From NCBI GenBank assembly GCA_031553435.1, contig JAVBLQ010000130.1:1-17620 (forward strand): DNA of 17,620 nt, in the 5' to 3' direction. The notes beneath the pieces were generated by a model. The model saw only the letters and a list, made by a program, of their open reading frames with translations, made no database searches and had not been told where the DNA came from. The translations under genes were made by a program, and so were the position numbers. Below, piece by piece: positions 1 through 7,035 of this stretch. Position 1 is the first letter of the stretch; the number at the start of each line of letters is the position of its first letter. This stretch comes from JAVBLQ01 sp031553435. GTDB lineage: Bacteria; Bacteroidota; Bacteroidia; Bacteroidales; Azobacteroidaceae.

Positions 1-125
1 CAAGGGCACGTCAACGCAGACAATTCCACACCCGCAAAGGTTCTTTTTATTCCTTTTAACACAAACCAGAGTTGCGGAGTGACTGGGAGAGGCCATTAGG
101 GGGCCGCTCTGCGTTGAAACCCTTG
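1..125. other. G+C-rich fold-back sequence, candidate structured RNA
   Basis: This stretch is about half G+C, well above the surrounding A+T-rich DNA, and can fold back on itself almost end to end. Visible pairings are 1-6 with 120-125, 12-20 with 108-116 (nine perfect pairs, CAACGCAGA/TCTGCGTTG), 24-37 with 72-88 (small bulges), 39-42 with 64-67, and a small GGCC/GGCC hairpin at 91-94 with 102-105. I do not recognise the RNA class; it does not show the signature sequences of tmRNA, RNase P RNA or SRP RNA. Alternatives are the end of a protein gene (plus frame 1 is open until TAG at 97-99; a minus-strand frame starting with ATG at 96 runs open off the window edge) or the end of a repeated element. 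The strand is not determined and the left boundary may lie outside the window. Confidence 0.35.
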
Positions 126-135
126 ATATAATTGA

Positions 136-204
136 AAATGGAAAGTGGAAAATTGAAAATGATTTTGTGTGTAAGCCTCATTTTCAATTTTCCACTTTCC
201 ATTT
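136..204. repeat. Perfect 27-bp inverted repeat with 15-base loop
   Basis: Positions 136-162 and 178-204 are exact reverse complements; both carry the phrase GGAAAGTGGAAAATTGAAAA or its complement. As RNA it would form a very stable hairpin. It sits between the fold-back sequence on the left and the promoter of the porE-like gene on the right, so it may end transcription of whatever lies to the left. The same kind of GTGAAA-rich palindrome occurs at other gene boundaries in the window, which suggests a dispersed intergenic repeat family rather than a one-off terminator. Confidence 0.75.
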
Positions 205-248
205 AATGTTTTTTGCCATATACTACAGGATAAAATAAAAAAAAGTCA

Positions 249-256
249 TAATTTTG
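249..256 (+). promoter_or_regulatory. -7 element (TAATTTTG) of the porE-like gene
   Basis: Exact match to the Bacteroidota -7 consensus TAnnTTTG, 27 bases before the ATG at 284. No good TTG at the -33 spacing was seen. The position fits a short A+T-rich leader. Confidence 0.5.
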
Positions 257-283
257 ACAACAATTCTGAAGCAATCAAATTGA

Positions 284-2260
284 ATGAAACAAATTTTCTT
301 CCGATACATCATCCCTCTCATTTTTTTTCTTTCGTTGTTTTCGTGTAAAACAGCGAAGTTGAGTGATGCCGTAGCTAAAGAAGAGTTGGGCGAATATTAT
401 GATGCCGCTCAAATCTATCGCCGTGTCTATGGAAAAACATCTTCCAAAAACAAACCGTTGAAAGGAAGTATTGCTTTCCATATGGCTGACTGTTACAGAC
501 TTACCAACAATACCTCCAGGGCTTTGAATGCTTATCAGAATGCTATCCGCTATAACTACCTGGATAGCACAGCCATTTTATATGCAGGGCAAATGTCCCA
601 AAAATCAGGAAAATATGGAGATGCCGTCAAACAATACAATGCTTTTTTGGAAAAAGTTCCCAACAATACATTGGCTAAAAACGGTATTAAAGGTTGTGAA
701 TTAACTTCTGCATGGAAAAAAAATCCGACTCGCTATATTGTAAGGAGACAGGATAAATTCAATTCCCGGAGAGGAGAATTTTCTCCCATGCTTGCCGGAG
801 ATAAATATGATCAGTTATACATAACATCTTCCAGAGATAAAGCAATCGGAGATTCCAAAAGCGGCATTACAGGACAAAAAAACAATGATTTTTTCCTTGC
901 CAAAAAAAATGAAAAAGGAGAATGGCAAGCCCCTGAAGCTCTTGACGAAGGTTTAAACACCGATTTTGATGAAGGAACTTGTTCTTTTTCCAAAGACGGT
1001 TCGACGATGTATTATACCTATTGTTCACAAGAAGCATCGGTGCCTCGCACAGCGCAAGTATATAAATCTTCCCGTTCGGGAGCCAAGTGGAGCGCCGGAA
1101 AAAGAGTTGAGATTTTCAAGGATACTATGATGATGACCGCTCATCCCTCTGTCAGTCCTGACGGAAAATATCTCTATTTTGTTTCTGATGCCGTTGGTGG
1201 ATTTGGCGGGAAAGATATCTGGCGAGTAGATATATCTTCAAAAGGAACGGGTACTCCTGAAAATCTGGGCTCAGATATCAATACTTCCGGAGACGAAATG
1301 TTTCCTTATGTGCGGGATTCCGTAACCATCTATTTTGCTTCCAACGGACATCCGGGAATGGGAGGATTAGATTTATTCAAAGCTACCAGGCAAAGAAGCA
1401 GTAAGTGGAAAGTAGAAAATCTGCAATACCCCATCAACAGCCAGGCCGATGATTTCGGAATTACTTTCGCAGGAAATGCCGAATCCGGATTTTTCAGTAG
1501 CAACAGGAACGACGGAAGAGGTTCAGACCATATTTATTCTTTTGATCTTCCTGTTATCCAGATTTATGTTGACGGCTGGGTGTTGGACAAAGACCAGGAA
1601 CCTATTGAAGGCGCAACCATCCGGCTCGTCGGCAAAGATGGAACCAATGAAAAGTTTATCTCCCGGAAAGACGGAAGCTATTACAGCCTTGTAAAACTGG
1701 GAATGGATTACGTAATGATGGCCGGAGCAAAAGGTTACCTGAATCAAAGTCAGAAACTGGAAGTAGCTTCTCTCGAAGAAAACAAAACATATTATGTCGA
1801 TTTTACATTGGCATCTATCAATAAACCGGTTCCGATCGACAATATTTTTTATGATTTCAATAAAGCGACTTTGCGTCCGGAATCTAAAGATGCTTTGGAT
1901 GAATTGATTAAAATATTGGATGATAATCCGAATGTCACCATTGAATTAATGGCGCATACCGACAGAAAAGGGACTCCGGAATACAATCAGAATCTCTCTC
2001 AAAGGCGGGCGCAGTCTGTTGTCGATTATCTCATCAAAAACGGCATTGCGAAGGACCGATTGACGGCCAAAGGATATGGTAAATCACAACCCAAAACCGT
2101 CACCAAAAAACTGGCAGAAAAATATGAATTCTTACCGGAAGGTACTGTTCTGACCGAAGAATTTGTGCTGACATTAACTCCCGAACAACAGGAAATTGCG
2201 GATCAAATCAATCGTAGAACGGAATTTCAGGTGTTGAGCGTTACCTACAATCTTTTTTAA
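284..2260 (+). CDS. porE: PorE-like type IX secretion lipoprotein (TPR, beta-propeller, CRD, OmpA domains)
   Basis: A 658-residue outer-membrane-associated lipoprotein. The N-terminus is a lipoprotein signal with the acylated Cys at residue 21 (LFSC). Domains in order: TPR-like helices about 33-140; PD40/beta-propeller repeats about 165-420 (for example SPDGKYLYF near 290 and FASNGHPGMGGLDLF near 350); a carboxypeptidase-regulatory-like beta-sandwich about 426-508; an OmpA C-terminal domain from about 517, with the peptidoglycan-binding residues Asp560 (AHTD) and Arg575 (LSQRRA). This order is that of Porphyromonas gingivalis PorE (PG1058), a type IX secretion component thought to tie the machinery to peptidoglycan. 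Other Bacteroidota OmpA proteins with PD40 repeats exist, so the symbol is probable, not certain. No other type IX secretion gene is in the window. The gene is monocistronic as far as seen and converges on pgeF. Confidence 0.75.
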   Translation: MKQIFFRYIIPLIFFLSLFSCKTAKLSDAVAKEELGEYYDAAQIYRRVYGKTSSKNKPLKGSIAFHMADCYRLTNNTSRALNAYQNAIRYNYLDSTAILYAGQMSQKSGKYGDAVKQYNAFLEKVPNNTLAKNGIKGCELTSAWKKNPTRYIVRRQDKFNSRRGEFSPMLAGDKYDQLYITSSRDKAIGDSKSGITGQKNNDFFLAKKNEKGEWQAPEALDEGLNTDFDEGTCSFSKDGSTMYYTYCSQEASVPRTAQVYKSSRSGAKWSAGKRVEIFKDTMMMTAHPSVSPDGKYLYFVSDAVGGFGGKDIWRVDISSKGTGTPENLGSDINTSGDEMFPYVRDSVTIYFASNGHPGMGGLDLFKATRQRSSKWKVENLQYPINSQADDFGITFAGNAESGFFSSNRNDGRGSDHIYSFDLPVIQIYVDGWVLDKDQEPIEGATIRLVGKDGTNEKFISRKDGSYYSLVKLGMDYVMMAGAKGYLNQSQKLEVASLEENKTYYVDFTLASINKPVPIDNIFYDFNKATLRPESKDALDELIKILDDNPNVTIELMAHTDRKGTPEYNQNLSQRRAQSVVDYLIKNGIAKDRLTAKGYGKSQPKTVTKKLAEKYEFLPEGTVLTEEFVLTLTPEQQEIADQINRRTEFQVLSVTYNLF

Positions 2261-2298
2261 GTGAAAAATTGATTTTTAGTTTTTCACTTTTCACTTAA
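2257..2298. terminator. Bidirectional hairpin terminator between porE-like gene and pgeF
   Basis: The two stop codons (TAA at 2258-2260 on plus, TGA at 2284-2286 on minus) lie inside a palindromic run. Two mutually exclusive stems are possible: 2257-2267 with 2288-2298 (TTAAGTGAAAA/TTTTCACTTAA, 11 bp) or 2260-2268 with 2280-2288 (AGTGAAAAA/TTTTTCACT, 9 bp). A- and T-rich flanks would give a U-tract on both strands. It shares the GTGAAA phrase with other boundaries in the window. Confidence 0.65.
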
Positions 2299-3102
2299 CA
2301 AGCAAATGCCGGTGAGCATTCTTCCCGATTTTATTCCCAACTTTCTGGCTGAGAAAAATCTGTCAGAATTTGTATGCGTACAAATTCCGGAAATTTCAAT
2401 TTGTTGGCGAAGAACTCCTGAATTAATCAGTTGTTGGCAATTCGCTTCTTGTAAGTCGATATGATATTTTCCGGTTGGAGGATTTTTGTGTGAAATTGAT
2501 TGCATCTCAAATCCGGCTTCTTGGAAAGATTCATACACTTCATCGCCTACTTCAAAAGCTTCGCAACAGATGGAAGGGCCAATGGCAGCATGAATATTTG
2601 AAGGATGACATCCGAAATCATGTATCATTTTTTGCACGGTTTTCTGTAAAATAAATTGCTGTGTTCCCCGCCATCCTGCATGTACGGCGCCAATCACATT
2701 TTTATCTTCTGCATAAAGTAAAACCGGGACACAATCGGCGGTTGTCACTCCGATGCAAACATCTTTCCGTGCAGTTATAAGGGCATCTTTATTTTGCAAT
2801 TCAATTTTCCTCTCTGCTTCAGAAAGATCCATAAAATGATCTTCGATTACAAAAATTCCGGTTCCATGCGATTGAAAAGGAACAAACAACTTTTGAGAAT
2901 TGAGTTGCAGGATATTACATAATTTTTCCCTGTTTTCAACAACGTGTTCTTCTTGGTCACCGGAATATTCACTCAAATTGAAAGATTCGAAAGTATTGAG
3001 ACTACATCCTCCGGAACGGGTAGTTGAAAAATGTGTAATATGATTAAATCTCAAAAAAGACTCAAATTGTAAAATTTCCGGATGCTCTTTATAGTTTAAC
3101 AT
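2284..3102 (-). CDS. pgeF: Peptidoglycan editing factor PgeF / YfiH-LACC1 family
   Basis: A 272-residue cytoplasmic protein of the former 'laccase domain' family (YfiH, YlmD, human LACC1/FAMIN). Members act on purine nucleosides (phosphorolysis and adenosine deamination), and in E. coli YfiH prevents wrong peptide incorporation into peptidoglycan precursors. The metal-site residues are all present: His79 in QSHGTG, Cys124 in TADCVPV and His141 in HAGWRG. The family blocks AIGPSICCEAFEVGDEV (174-190) and CTHTNSDRFFSARK (241-254) are intact, and the length is normal. The ATG at 3102 is preceded by a TATCTTTG box. The gene converges on the porE-like gene and diverges from the permease gene. Confidence 0.92.
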   Translation of the reverse strand: MLNYKEHPEILQFESFLRFNHITHFSTTRSGGCSLNTFESFNLSEYSGDQEEHVVENREKLCNILQLNSQKLFVPFQSHGTGIFVIEDHFMDLSEAERKIELQNKDALITARKDVCIGVTTADCVPVLLYAEDKNVIGAVHAGWRGTQQFILQKTVQKMIHDFGCHPSNIHAAIGPSICCEAFEVGDEVYESFQEAGFEMQSISHKNPPTGKYHIDLQEANCQQLINSGVLRQQIEISGICTHTNSDRFFSARKLGIKSGRMLTGICLLSEK

Positions 3103-3128
3103 GTTAAGCTGATTTTTTTATCATAAGG

Positions 3129-3136
3129 CAAAGATA
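3129..3136 (-). promoter_or_regulatory. -7 element (TATCTTTG) of pgeF
   Basis: Exact TAnnTTTG on the minus strand, 26 bases before the pgeF ATG. Together with the plus-strand box at 3164-3171 it forms a compact divergent promoter region. Confidence 0.5.
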
Positions 3137-3163
3137 CAAATAAAAAAAACGGATAAATTTATG

Positions 3164-3171
3164 TAAGTTTG
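3164..3171 (+). promoter_or_regulatory. -7 element (TAAGTTTG) of the nucleoside permease gene
   Basis: Exact TAnnTTTG, 30 bases before the ATG at 3202. It overlaps the TTG at 3169 that would otherwise extend the reading frame, which argues that this TTG is not a start codon. Confidence 0.55.
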
Positions 3172-3201
3172 CAACAAAAACATAAAACTTTAAAAAATAT
3201 C

Positions 3202-4437
3202 ATGGGACTCAAAATTCGATTAATAACAATGAATTTTCTCCAATTTTTTGTTTGGGGATCTTGGTTGATTACTGTCGGAACTTATTGGTTTAGCACCAAA
3301 CATTGGTCGGGCACTGAATTTGGTGCGATTTTCTCCACAATGGGAATTGCGTCATTGTTCATGCCTGCATTGATGGGAATGATTGCCGACCGCTGGGTAA
3401 ATGCCGAAAAATTGTATGGAATATTGCACATTCTGACAGCATTGGCTCTCTTTTGCATTCCGCAGATCGACAATCCTGTTACATTCTTCTGGGGAATTTT
3501 AGTTGCCATGATTTTTTATATGCCTACCCTTGCTTTAGCCAATTCAATTGCTTATACAGCGCTTAAAAATAATAACCTGGATGTAGTAAAAGATTTTCCG
3601 CCCATTCGTGTTTTCGGCACGATCGGATTCATTGTGGCCATGTGGCTTGTTAATCTTACCGGGAGTAAAAGTTCGGAAAATCAATTTTATATTGCAGCCG
3701 GAGCAGCATTGTTACTCGGAATTTATTCGTTTTCGCTACCTAAATGTCCACCATTGGGAAGTCAGGACGGTAAAAAATCTTTATCACAGATTTTCGGATT
3801 AGATGCTTTTTATTTATTCAAAGATAAAAAGATGGCTCTCTTCTTTATTTTCTCCATGTTCTTAGGAGCAGCTTTGCAATTAACCAATGCTTACGGCGAT
3901 GTTTTTTTGGATGAGTTCAAAAATATTCCGGCGTATGCTGATTCGTTTGTTGTAAAATATTCCACGATCATCATGTCTATATCCCAAATGTCGGAAACGC
4001 TGTTCATATTGGCTATTCCATTTTTCCTTAAAAAATTCGGAATTAAGAATGTAATGCTAATCAGTATGATCGCCTGGGTTTTGCGTTTCGGATTGTTTGC
4101 TTATGGAAATCCTACCGATGGACTTTGGATGATCATTCTTTCCTGTATTATTTATGGCATGGCATTTGATTTTTTCAATATTTCAGGATCGTTGTTTGTG
4201 GAAACATCCACCAGTCCCACTATTCGTTCCAGTGCACAAGGTTTATTCATGATGATGACCAACGGAATCGGCGCCATTTTAGGAAGCGCAGTGAGCGGTT
4301 ATGTAATCGAACATTTCTTTACCGGTAGTGATGGAATGAAAGATTGGCATTCCATCTGGCTTTCTTTCGCAATTTATGCATTGATAATTGCTGTTTTGTT
4401 TGCTATTTTCTTTCAATATAAACATGAAAAAAAGTGA
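3202..4437 (+). CDS. MFS nucleoside permease (nucleoside:H+ symporter family)
   Basis: A 411-residue inner-membrane protein with about twelve hydrophobic segments. The N-terminus (NFLQFFVWGSWLITVGTYWF) and the loop motif GMIADRW at 59-65 are typical of the nucleoside:H+ symporter branch of the major facilitator superfamily (NupG/XapB-like, Pfam Nuc_H_symport), common in Bacteroidota. The substrate is inferred to be a nucleoside; the exact one cannot be read from the sequence. I chose the ATG at 3202 over the in-frame TTG at 3169 because that TTG lies inside the promoter box and the extra eleven residues are Lys-rich with no family character. thyA follows after 80 bases with no clear promoter of its own, so the two may be co-transcribed, a sensible pairing for pyrimidine supply. 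Confidence 0.85.
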   Translation: MGLKIRLITMNFLQFFVWGSWLITVGTYWFSTKHWSGTEFGAIFSTMGIASLFMPALMGMIADRWVNAEKLYGILHILTALALFCIPQIDNPVTFFWGILVAMIFYMPTLALANSIAYTALKNNNLDVVKDFPPIRVFGTIGFIVAMWLVNLTGSKSSENQFYIAAGAALLLGIYSFSLPKCPPLGSQDGKKSLSQIFGLDAFYLFKDKKMALFFIFSMFLGAALQLTNAYGDVFLDEFKNIPAYADSFVVKYSTIIMSISQMSETLFILAIPFFLKKFGIKNVMLISMIAWVLRFGLFAYGNPTDGLWMIILSCIIYGMAFDFFNISGSLFVETSTSPTIRSSAQGLFMMMTNGIGAILGSAVSGYVIEHFFTGSDGMKDWHSIWLSFAIYALIIAVLFAIFFQYKHEKK

Positions 4438-4504
4438 AAAAAGTGAAGGTTGCTTTGCTCCCTTGTGAAACTTTTTCTGTGAAATTCACCTTTCACCTTT
4501 TCAC
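4434..4504. repeat. Imperfect GTGAAA-type inverted repeat between permease gene and thyA
   Basis: The arms 4434-4450 (GTGAAAAAAGTGAAGGT) and 4488-4504 (ACCTTTCACCTTTTCAC) pair imperfectly over most of their length. It fills nearly the whole intergenic space and starts at the permease stop codon. It could attenuate or end transcription before thyA, or just be another copy of the intergenic repeat seen at 136-204 and 2257-2298. Confidence 0.5.
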
Positions 4505-4517
4505 CATTCACTAAACA

Positions 4518-5312
4518 ATGAAACAATACCTAGACTTACTCAACCGAGTCCTTTCCGAAGGAACAAAAAAAGAAGACCGTACCGGAACAGGAACTATCAG
4601 TGTCTTCGGACATCAAATGCGATTTAATCTGGAAGAAGGATTTCCTGTGCTGACCACTAAAAAACTGCACCTGAAGTCTATTATTCACGAATTGCTTTGG
4701 TTTTTAAATGGCGATACCAACATCAAATATCTCAATAACAACGGTGTACGTATCTGGAATGAATGGGCTGATGAAAATGGCGATTTAGGGCACATTTACG
4801 GCTATCAATGGCGCTCGTGGCCGGATTATACCGGTGGACACATTGATCAGGTCACAGAGGCCGTTAATACAATCAAAAACAATCCTGATTCACGCCGGAT
4901 TATAGTGAACGCCTGGAATGTCGGAGATCTTAACAATATGAACCTTCCGCCATGTCATGCTTTTTTTCAATTTTATGTGGCGAATGGTAAATTGAGTTTA
5001 CAACTTTATCAACGTAGTGCAGATATTTTCCTGGGTGTACCGTTCAATATTGCATCATATGCTTTGTTATTACAGATGATGGCTCAGGTTACCGGATTGA
5101 AAGCCGGTGATTTTGTACATACTTTAGGAGATGCTCATATTTATACAAATCATTTGGAGCAGGTGAAATTGCAATTAAGCCGAGAGCCTCGCTCCTTGCC
5201 ACAAATGAAAATTAATCCGGATGTAAAAGATATTTTTTCTTTCAAATATGAAGATTTTTCTTTGGAAAACTATGATGCGCATCCGCATATTAAAGGGGAA
5301 GTCTCAATATAA
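4518..5312 (+). CDS. thyA: Thymidylate synthase
   Basis: A 264-residue thymidylate synthase that converts dUMP to dTMP using methylenetetrahydrofolate. The length equals E. coli ThyA and the numbering matches: catalytic Cys146 in PPCHAFFQFYV, phosphate-binding Arg21 (EDRTGTGT), Arg126/Arg127 and Arg166, and the dUMP-contacting Asp169 and Asn177 (RSADIFLGVPFN). The C-terminus ends IKGEVSI, a Bacteroidota-like variant of the usual closing tail. A dihydrofolate reductase gene often follows thyA in this phylum, but none is seen here. No promoter is evident directly upstream, so transcription may come from the permease promoter at 3164. Confidence 0.97.
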   Translation: MKQYLDLLNRVLSEGTKKEDRTGTGTISVFGHQMRFNLEEGFPVLTTKKLHLKSIIHELLWFLNGDTNIKYLNNNGVRIWNEWADENGDLGHIYGYQWRSWPDYTGGHIDQVTEAVNTIKNNPDSRRIIVNAWNVGDLNNMNLPPCHAFFQFYVANGKLSLQLYQRSADIFLGVPFNIASYALLLQMMAQVTGLKAGDFVHTLGDAHIYTNHLEQVKLQLSREPRSLPQMKINPDVKDIFSFKYEDFSLENYDAHPHIKGEVSI

Positions 5313-5322
5313 GGTTTATTGA

Positions 5323-5373
5323 GGTACATCGCTACCGATTCGAAATTATCTCTCCGAAATCGGTAGCCGTACC
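5323..5373 (+). terminator. Hairpin downstream of thyA
   Basis: GGTAC-ATC-GCTACCGATT at 5323-5340 pairs with AATCGGTAGCCGTACC at 5358-5373, giving a ten-pair inner stem and a five-pair outer stem around a small bulge. There is no run of T right after it, so it may be an RNA-stabilising or processing structure rather than a classical terminator. The rest of 5374-5464 holds a second copy of GAAATCGG (5398-5405) but no gene. Confidence 0.45.
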
Positions 5374-5464
5374 AGGTTTTGTGCCAAACACACCTTTGAA
5401 ATCGGCAATCTTTTTCCCCACAACTACCAATTAATAATGATTTATGATGATGAATCTTCAAAGA

Positions 5465-5845
5465 TCAACTTGCAAATAATCTTAACTCGGATTCTTTGAA
5501 TAAATGTTGTTTCAAAAACAAAAAGTATGTTGTCCGGAACCAACACAAAGCTGTTTTTTCTTTCTTAACTGAATTTTTAATTTGAATCGAATAAAGTCCC
5601 GGAATCCAATTTTGAACATCTATAATAATGTGAAATGTTGGAGCTGTAGGGACATGTAATTCATATACTGTATTTCCCTTTTCATCCTGAAGACATATTT
5701 CCACATCACCCAGCCTTTCCAAAAACTCTATTTCCAGAAATTGACTTTCATCAAGTCTGATTTCCCAAAAACTTTCAGAGATATTTGATACGGGATTCTT
5801 ACCATCCGGTATTCTTAATAACATATTTTCGTCTCCATTTTCCAT
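5465..5845 (-). CDS. Small hypothetical protein with beta-sandwich-like segment
   Basis: A 126-residue protein I cannot assign to a family. Residues about 46-88 (VEICLQDEKGNTVYELHV, then a stretch ending PGLYSIQI) have the alternating pattern of the small beta-sandwich found in Bacteroidota DUF3244 proteins and type IX sorting domains: an 'xDExGNxVY' strand pair, then 'W.PGxYxI.I'. Unlike those families there is no signal peptide, and an extra C-terminal tail (about 90-126, rich in aromatic and basic residues) follows. A TACTTTTG promoter box lies 20 bases before the ATG at 5845; Met8 (5824) is an alternative start. It diverges from the regulator at 6064, with which it shares a 218-base upstream region. 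Confidence 0.6.
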   Translation of the reverse strand: MENGDENMLLRIPDGKNPVSNISESFWEIRLDESQFLEIEFLERLGDVEICLQDEKGNTVYELHVPTAPTFHIIIDVQNWIPGLYSIQIKNSVKKEKTALCWFRTTYFLFLKQHLFKESELRLFAS

Positions 5846-5865
5846 GTGATAGTTAACATTTTAGG

Positions 5866-5873
5866 CAAAAGTA
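5866..5873 (-). promoter_or_regulatory. -7 element (TACTTTTG) of the small hypothetical gene
   Basis: Exact TAnnTTTG on the minus strand, 20 bases before the ATG at 5845. The same octamer is used on the other side of this divergent region at 6000-6007. Confidence 0.45.
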
Positions 5874-5893
5874 CTTTTCCGCTGTAAAAAAAT

Positions 5894-5945
5894 AATGTCA
5901 CTATGATTTTATTTTTCACAAATAAATGTCTTTTTTTGTCACATT
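5894..5945. promoter_or_regulatory. Cluster of AATGTSAC-like motifs, possible operator
   Basis: Three related words lie in the divergent region: AATGTCAC at 5894-5901 (+), AATGTC at 5925-5930 (+), and AATGTGAC at 5945-5938 (-). The outer copies face each other (TAATGT and ACATTA). The cluster lies between the two -7 boxes, where an autoregulating HTH protein such as the neighbouring gene product could bind. This is inference from motif repetition only. Confidence 0.3.
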
Positions 5946-5999
5946 AGAGAATATTTTATCTATTTGAGCAACTAATTAATGATTTTATCTCAAAATAAT

Positions 6000-6007
6000 T
6001 ACTTTTG
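6000..6007 (+). promoter_or_regulatory. -7 element (TACTTTTG) of the tandem regulator operon
   Basis: Exact TAnnTTTG, 56 bases before the chosen ATG at 6064. It ends only 8 bases before the TTG at 6016, which makes that TTG an unlikely start. Confidence 0.5.
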
Positions 6008-6063
6008 TATGTGCCTTGTACTTTAATAGATACGTTTTAAGTCTAATTTTAATCAACCAAAAT

Positions 6064-7035
6064 ATGAACAATTCTTCTTTTCAAATAATTGAGGCTATAA
6101 AAAAACAACTTCCCGATAATGCAAACCTCATAGATTTTTTTACAGAAATTTTGCCGATGAAAAAAGAGTCAGCTTATCGTCGTCTTCGCGGAGAAGTTCC
6201 TTTATCACTTGACGAGGCGCGGAAAGTTGCATCTTATTTAAATCTTTCTCTTGATAAATTGCTTGACATAAAACAAAAAGGGACTTATACTTCCAGCATT
6301 ATCAGGATGAATGGGAAAAATCTCATGGAATCTTACTGTAAAACAATGGAAAGGATTATTACACTTATGAGATTTGTAAAAACAGACCCGAATGCGAAAA
6401 TTTATTGTTCATCCAATAAATTACCCAATTCGCATTTTTATAAATTTCCCACTCTTTGTAAATTCAAATTTTTCAAATTTGCTTACCAATGCCGGAATGC
6501 TTTGAATCCGCCAAAACTTTCCGAAATTGAAATCCCCTCCGGTGTAAGAGATCTTGAAATAATTTATCAAGCTGAAAGGCAACAAATTGAAACACATTAT
6601 ATCTGGATAAGAGATATATTCAGACCAATTCTCAAAGATATCTTCTATTTTTCTGAAATGAGATTGGTTACACAAGAAGAAGTCTGGTTACTGATAGAAG
6701 AAATACAGCAACTGTTGGATGACCTGGAAATTGATATTTCAGTAGGACAAACAAACTATAGGGTGCCTTATCTTGTTTATTTGGCAGATACCTATTTTGA
6801 TTCCAATTATATTTATATAGAAGGAAATAATCTTAAGGTATCCGCCATCAGCGTTTTTGGGATAAATTATCTTTCAACCTCAGAAGAAGATATCAGTAAC
6901 GATACAAAAGAATGGATCGAATCATTAATGCGATATTCAACACTGATATCCAAAAGCGGAGAAATAGAAAAAGTAAATTTTTTCAACCAACAAATAAAAA
7001 TAATAGAAAAATTTGAATTCAAAAAACAGATATGA
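6064..7035 (+). CDS. HTH (XRE/Cro-like) transcriptional regulator, first of a tandem pair
   Basis: A 323-residue protein with an N-terminal helix-turn-helix about 22-66 (PMKKESAYRRLRG, then SLDEARKVASYLNLSLDKLL) and a long helical C-terminal region of unknown role, perhaps ligand sensing or dimerisation. The C-terminus carries FGINYLS, then STLISKSGE..K..FFNQQ, a block shared with the next gene. The layout is common among uncharacterised Bacteroidota regulators. I chose the ATG at 6064 because it places the YRRLRG motif at residues 38-43, exactly as in the downstream paralogue, and because the upstream TTG at 6016 abuts the promoter box. The stop overlaps the next start (ATGA), so the two are translationally coupled. 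Targets are unknown; autoregulation or control of the downstream outer-membrane gene is plausible. Confidence 0.8.
   Translation: MNNSSFQIIEAIKKQLPDNANLIDFFTEILPMKKESAYRRLRGEVPLSLDEARKVASYLNLSLDKLLDIKQKGTYTSSIIRMNGKNLMESYCKTMERIITLMRFVKTDPNAKIYCSSNKLPNSHFYKFPTLCKFKFFKFAYQCRNALNPPKLSEIEIPSGVRDLEIIYQAERQQIETHYIWIRDIFRPILKDIFYFSEMRLVTQEEVWLLIEEIQQLLDDLEIDISVGQTNYRVPYLVYLADTYFDSNYIYIEGNNLKVSAISVFGINYLSTSEEDISNDTKEWIESLMRYSTLISKSGEIEKVNFFNQQIKIIEKFEFKKQI

Noticed and set aside
1..125. Integron attC site
   Set aside because: The long imperfect inverted repeat is suggestive, but the end reads GTTGAAA and the other end CGTCAAC, which do not fit the GTTRRRY and RYYYAAC core boxes, and no gene cassette or integrase is present.
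3169..3201. TTG start extending the permease by eleven residues
   Set aside because: The TTG lies inside an exact TAAGTTTG promoter box, and the extension has no family character; ATG at 3202 is better.
4438..4517. Dedicated thyA promoter
   Set aside because: No TAnnTTTG match was found in the spacer; only the GTGAAA-type repeat is present.
5270..5461. Minus-strand open frame over the thyA end and spacer
   Set aside because: Cys/His/Arg-rich composition, overlaps the thyA coding end and a hairpin, and has no recognisable features. Not a dihydrofolate reductase.
6016..6063. TTG start extending the first HTH regulator by sixteen residues
   Set aside because: It begins 8 bases after a TACTTTTG box, and the ATG at 6064 aligns the HTH motif exactly with the downstream paralogue.
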